Of a stretch of DNA of 40,680 nt, positions 40,456 through 40,680 are shown piece after piece. The notes under the pieces were generated by a model that was not told where the DNA came from, made no database searches, and saw only the letters and a list, made by a program, of their open reading frames with translations. Source of the DNA: CAZMXI01 sp964570205 (lineage in GTDB: Bacteria > Planctomycetota > Phycisphaerae > Tepidisphaerales > Tepidisphaeraceae); assembly GCA_964570205.1 (NCBI GenBank), contig CAZMXI010000013.1:1-40680 (forward strand), given 5' to 3'. How positions within the stretch are numbered: position 1 is the first letter of the stretch; each line of letters begins with the position of its first letter. A program made the position numbers and the translations under genes.

Positions 40456-40680
40456 ATGCGCTTCACCACCAGCTTCGCCCAACTGACCACCGCCCACCTT
40501 GCCCCCGACCTAAACAAACATGTATTAATGCGCATAGTTCGGATTGGCTTAACTACCTCATTTACATGCTCTTGCAACATATCGACATCGCAACATGTAG
40601 CACAATGTCGCACAATGTCGCAGATTTCATTGTTCCATCTTAACGGTCGAAACCTTCGCCTTCAGGCGGAATTGCTTCAG
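40456..40680 (+). other. Weak open frame at the right edge (possible gene start, incomplete)
   Basis: ATG 40456 follows AAAGGGAGGG and the frame stays open for 75 codons to the window end. Its product (MRFTTSFAQLTTAHLAPDLN onward) has no recognised motif, and its middle is AT-richer than any gene here and covers tandem repeats. Against this, the opposite strand at 40627-40680 reads LKQFRLKAKVSTVKMEQ and then stop, which could be the 3' end of a minus-strand gene outside the window. Both cannot be real over the whole stretch. Confidence 0.2.
40591..40622. repeat. Tandem 10-bp repeats near the right edge
   Basis: CAACATGTAG, CACAATGTCG, CACAATGTCG and a partial CA follow each other without spacers. 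Two units are identical and the first differs at three positions. A related GCAACATATCG occurs at 40574. A 10-bp period equals one DNA helical turn, as for cooperative operator sites, but chance or replication slippage is possible. Confidence 0.6.

Noticed and set aside
1..40680. CRISPR arrays, rRNA genes, riboswitches, replication origin
   Set aside because: No regularly spaced repeats, rRNA-like sequence, known riboswitch core or DnaA-box cluster was seen on reading.

Overview
The window looks like chromosomal DNA of a Planctomycetota bacterium, probably Phycisphaerae-like. This is an inference from several signs: high GC content, many secreted glycoside hydrolases, a DUF1080 protein, ThuA and DUF6807 (PmoA-like) proteins, PQQ-type beta-propellers, an H-X9-DG pseudopilin-like domain, and an integrase N-terminus of the style common in planctomycetes. 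No phage, CRISPR array or intact transposon is present.

Layout. Positions 1-600 hold a tRNA-Val(GAC) with its own promoter, then a perfect palindrome and a truncated tyrosine-recombinase fragment: the scar of an integrated element. Positions 564-8888 are a plant-polysaccharide (arabinan/pectin type) island: GH95, GH127/146, GH51 and a frameshifted GH43, all with export signals. Positions 9018-9800 are a graveyard in which fragments of a group II intron reverse transcriptase, an IS256-like transposase and an IS5-like transposase abut each other. Next come a secreted PQQ-like propeller (9906-11234) and the addB-addA recombination nuclease/helicase pair (11304-18463). A terminated DUF1080 gene (18535-19503) follows.

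Positions 19620-25564 are a complete minus-strand SUF Fe-S assembly operon: sufB, sufC, sufD, a sufS-sufE fusion and sufT. A TATAAT promoter and a 7-1-7 palindrome lie upstream of it. A membrane protein with a winged-helix-like tail is transcribed divergently. It is followed by a convergent DEDDh exonuclease-WYL fusion, a lipoprotein with a HEGWH zinc-protease motif, a metallo-beta-lactamase-fold protein that has lost most metal ligands, and a 720-residue protein ending in a pseudopilin-like domain.

Positions 31680-37523 form a second carbohydrate region. A GH2 lipoprotein is divergent from an SDR - ThuA - sugar isomerase/epimerase - DUF6807 operon, plausibly for hydrolysis plus oxidation/isomerisation of a released sugar. 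Positions 38129-40125 encode a NarL-type two-component system. The right edge is AT-richer and carries tandem 10-bp repeats.

No clearly new multi-gene system was found. The best leads are the suf control region with its divergent membrane winged-helix protein, the exonuclease-WYL fusion, a shared palindrome over two -10 elements, the degenerate MBL protein, and the SDR/ThuA/isomerase/DUF6807/GH2 set. All functions are inferred by reading motifs; no database search was possible.
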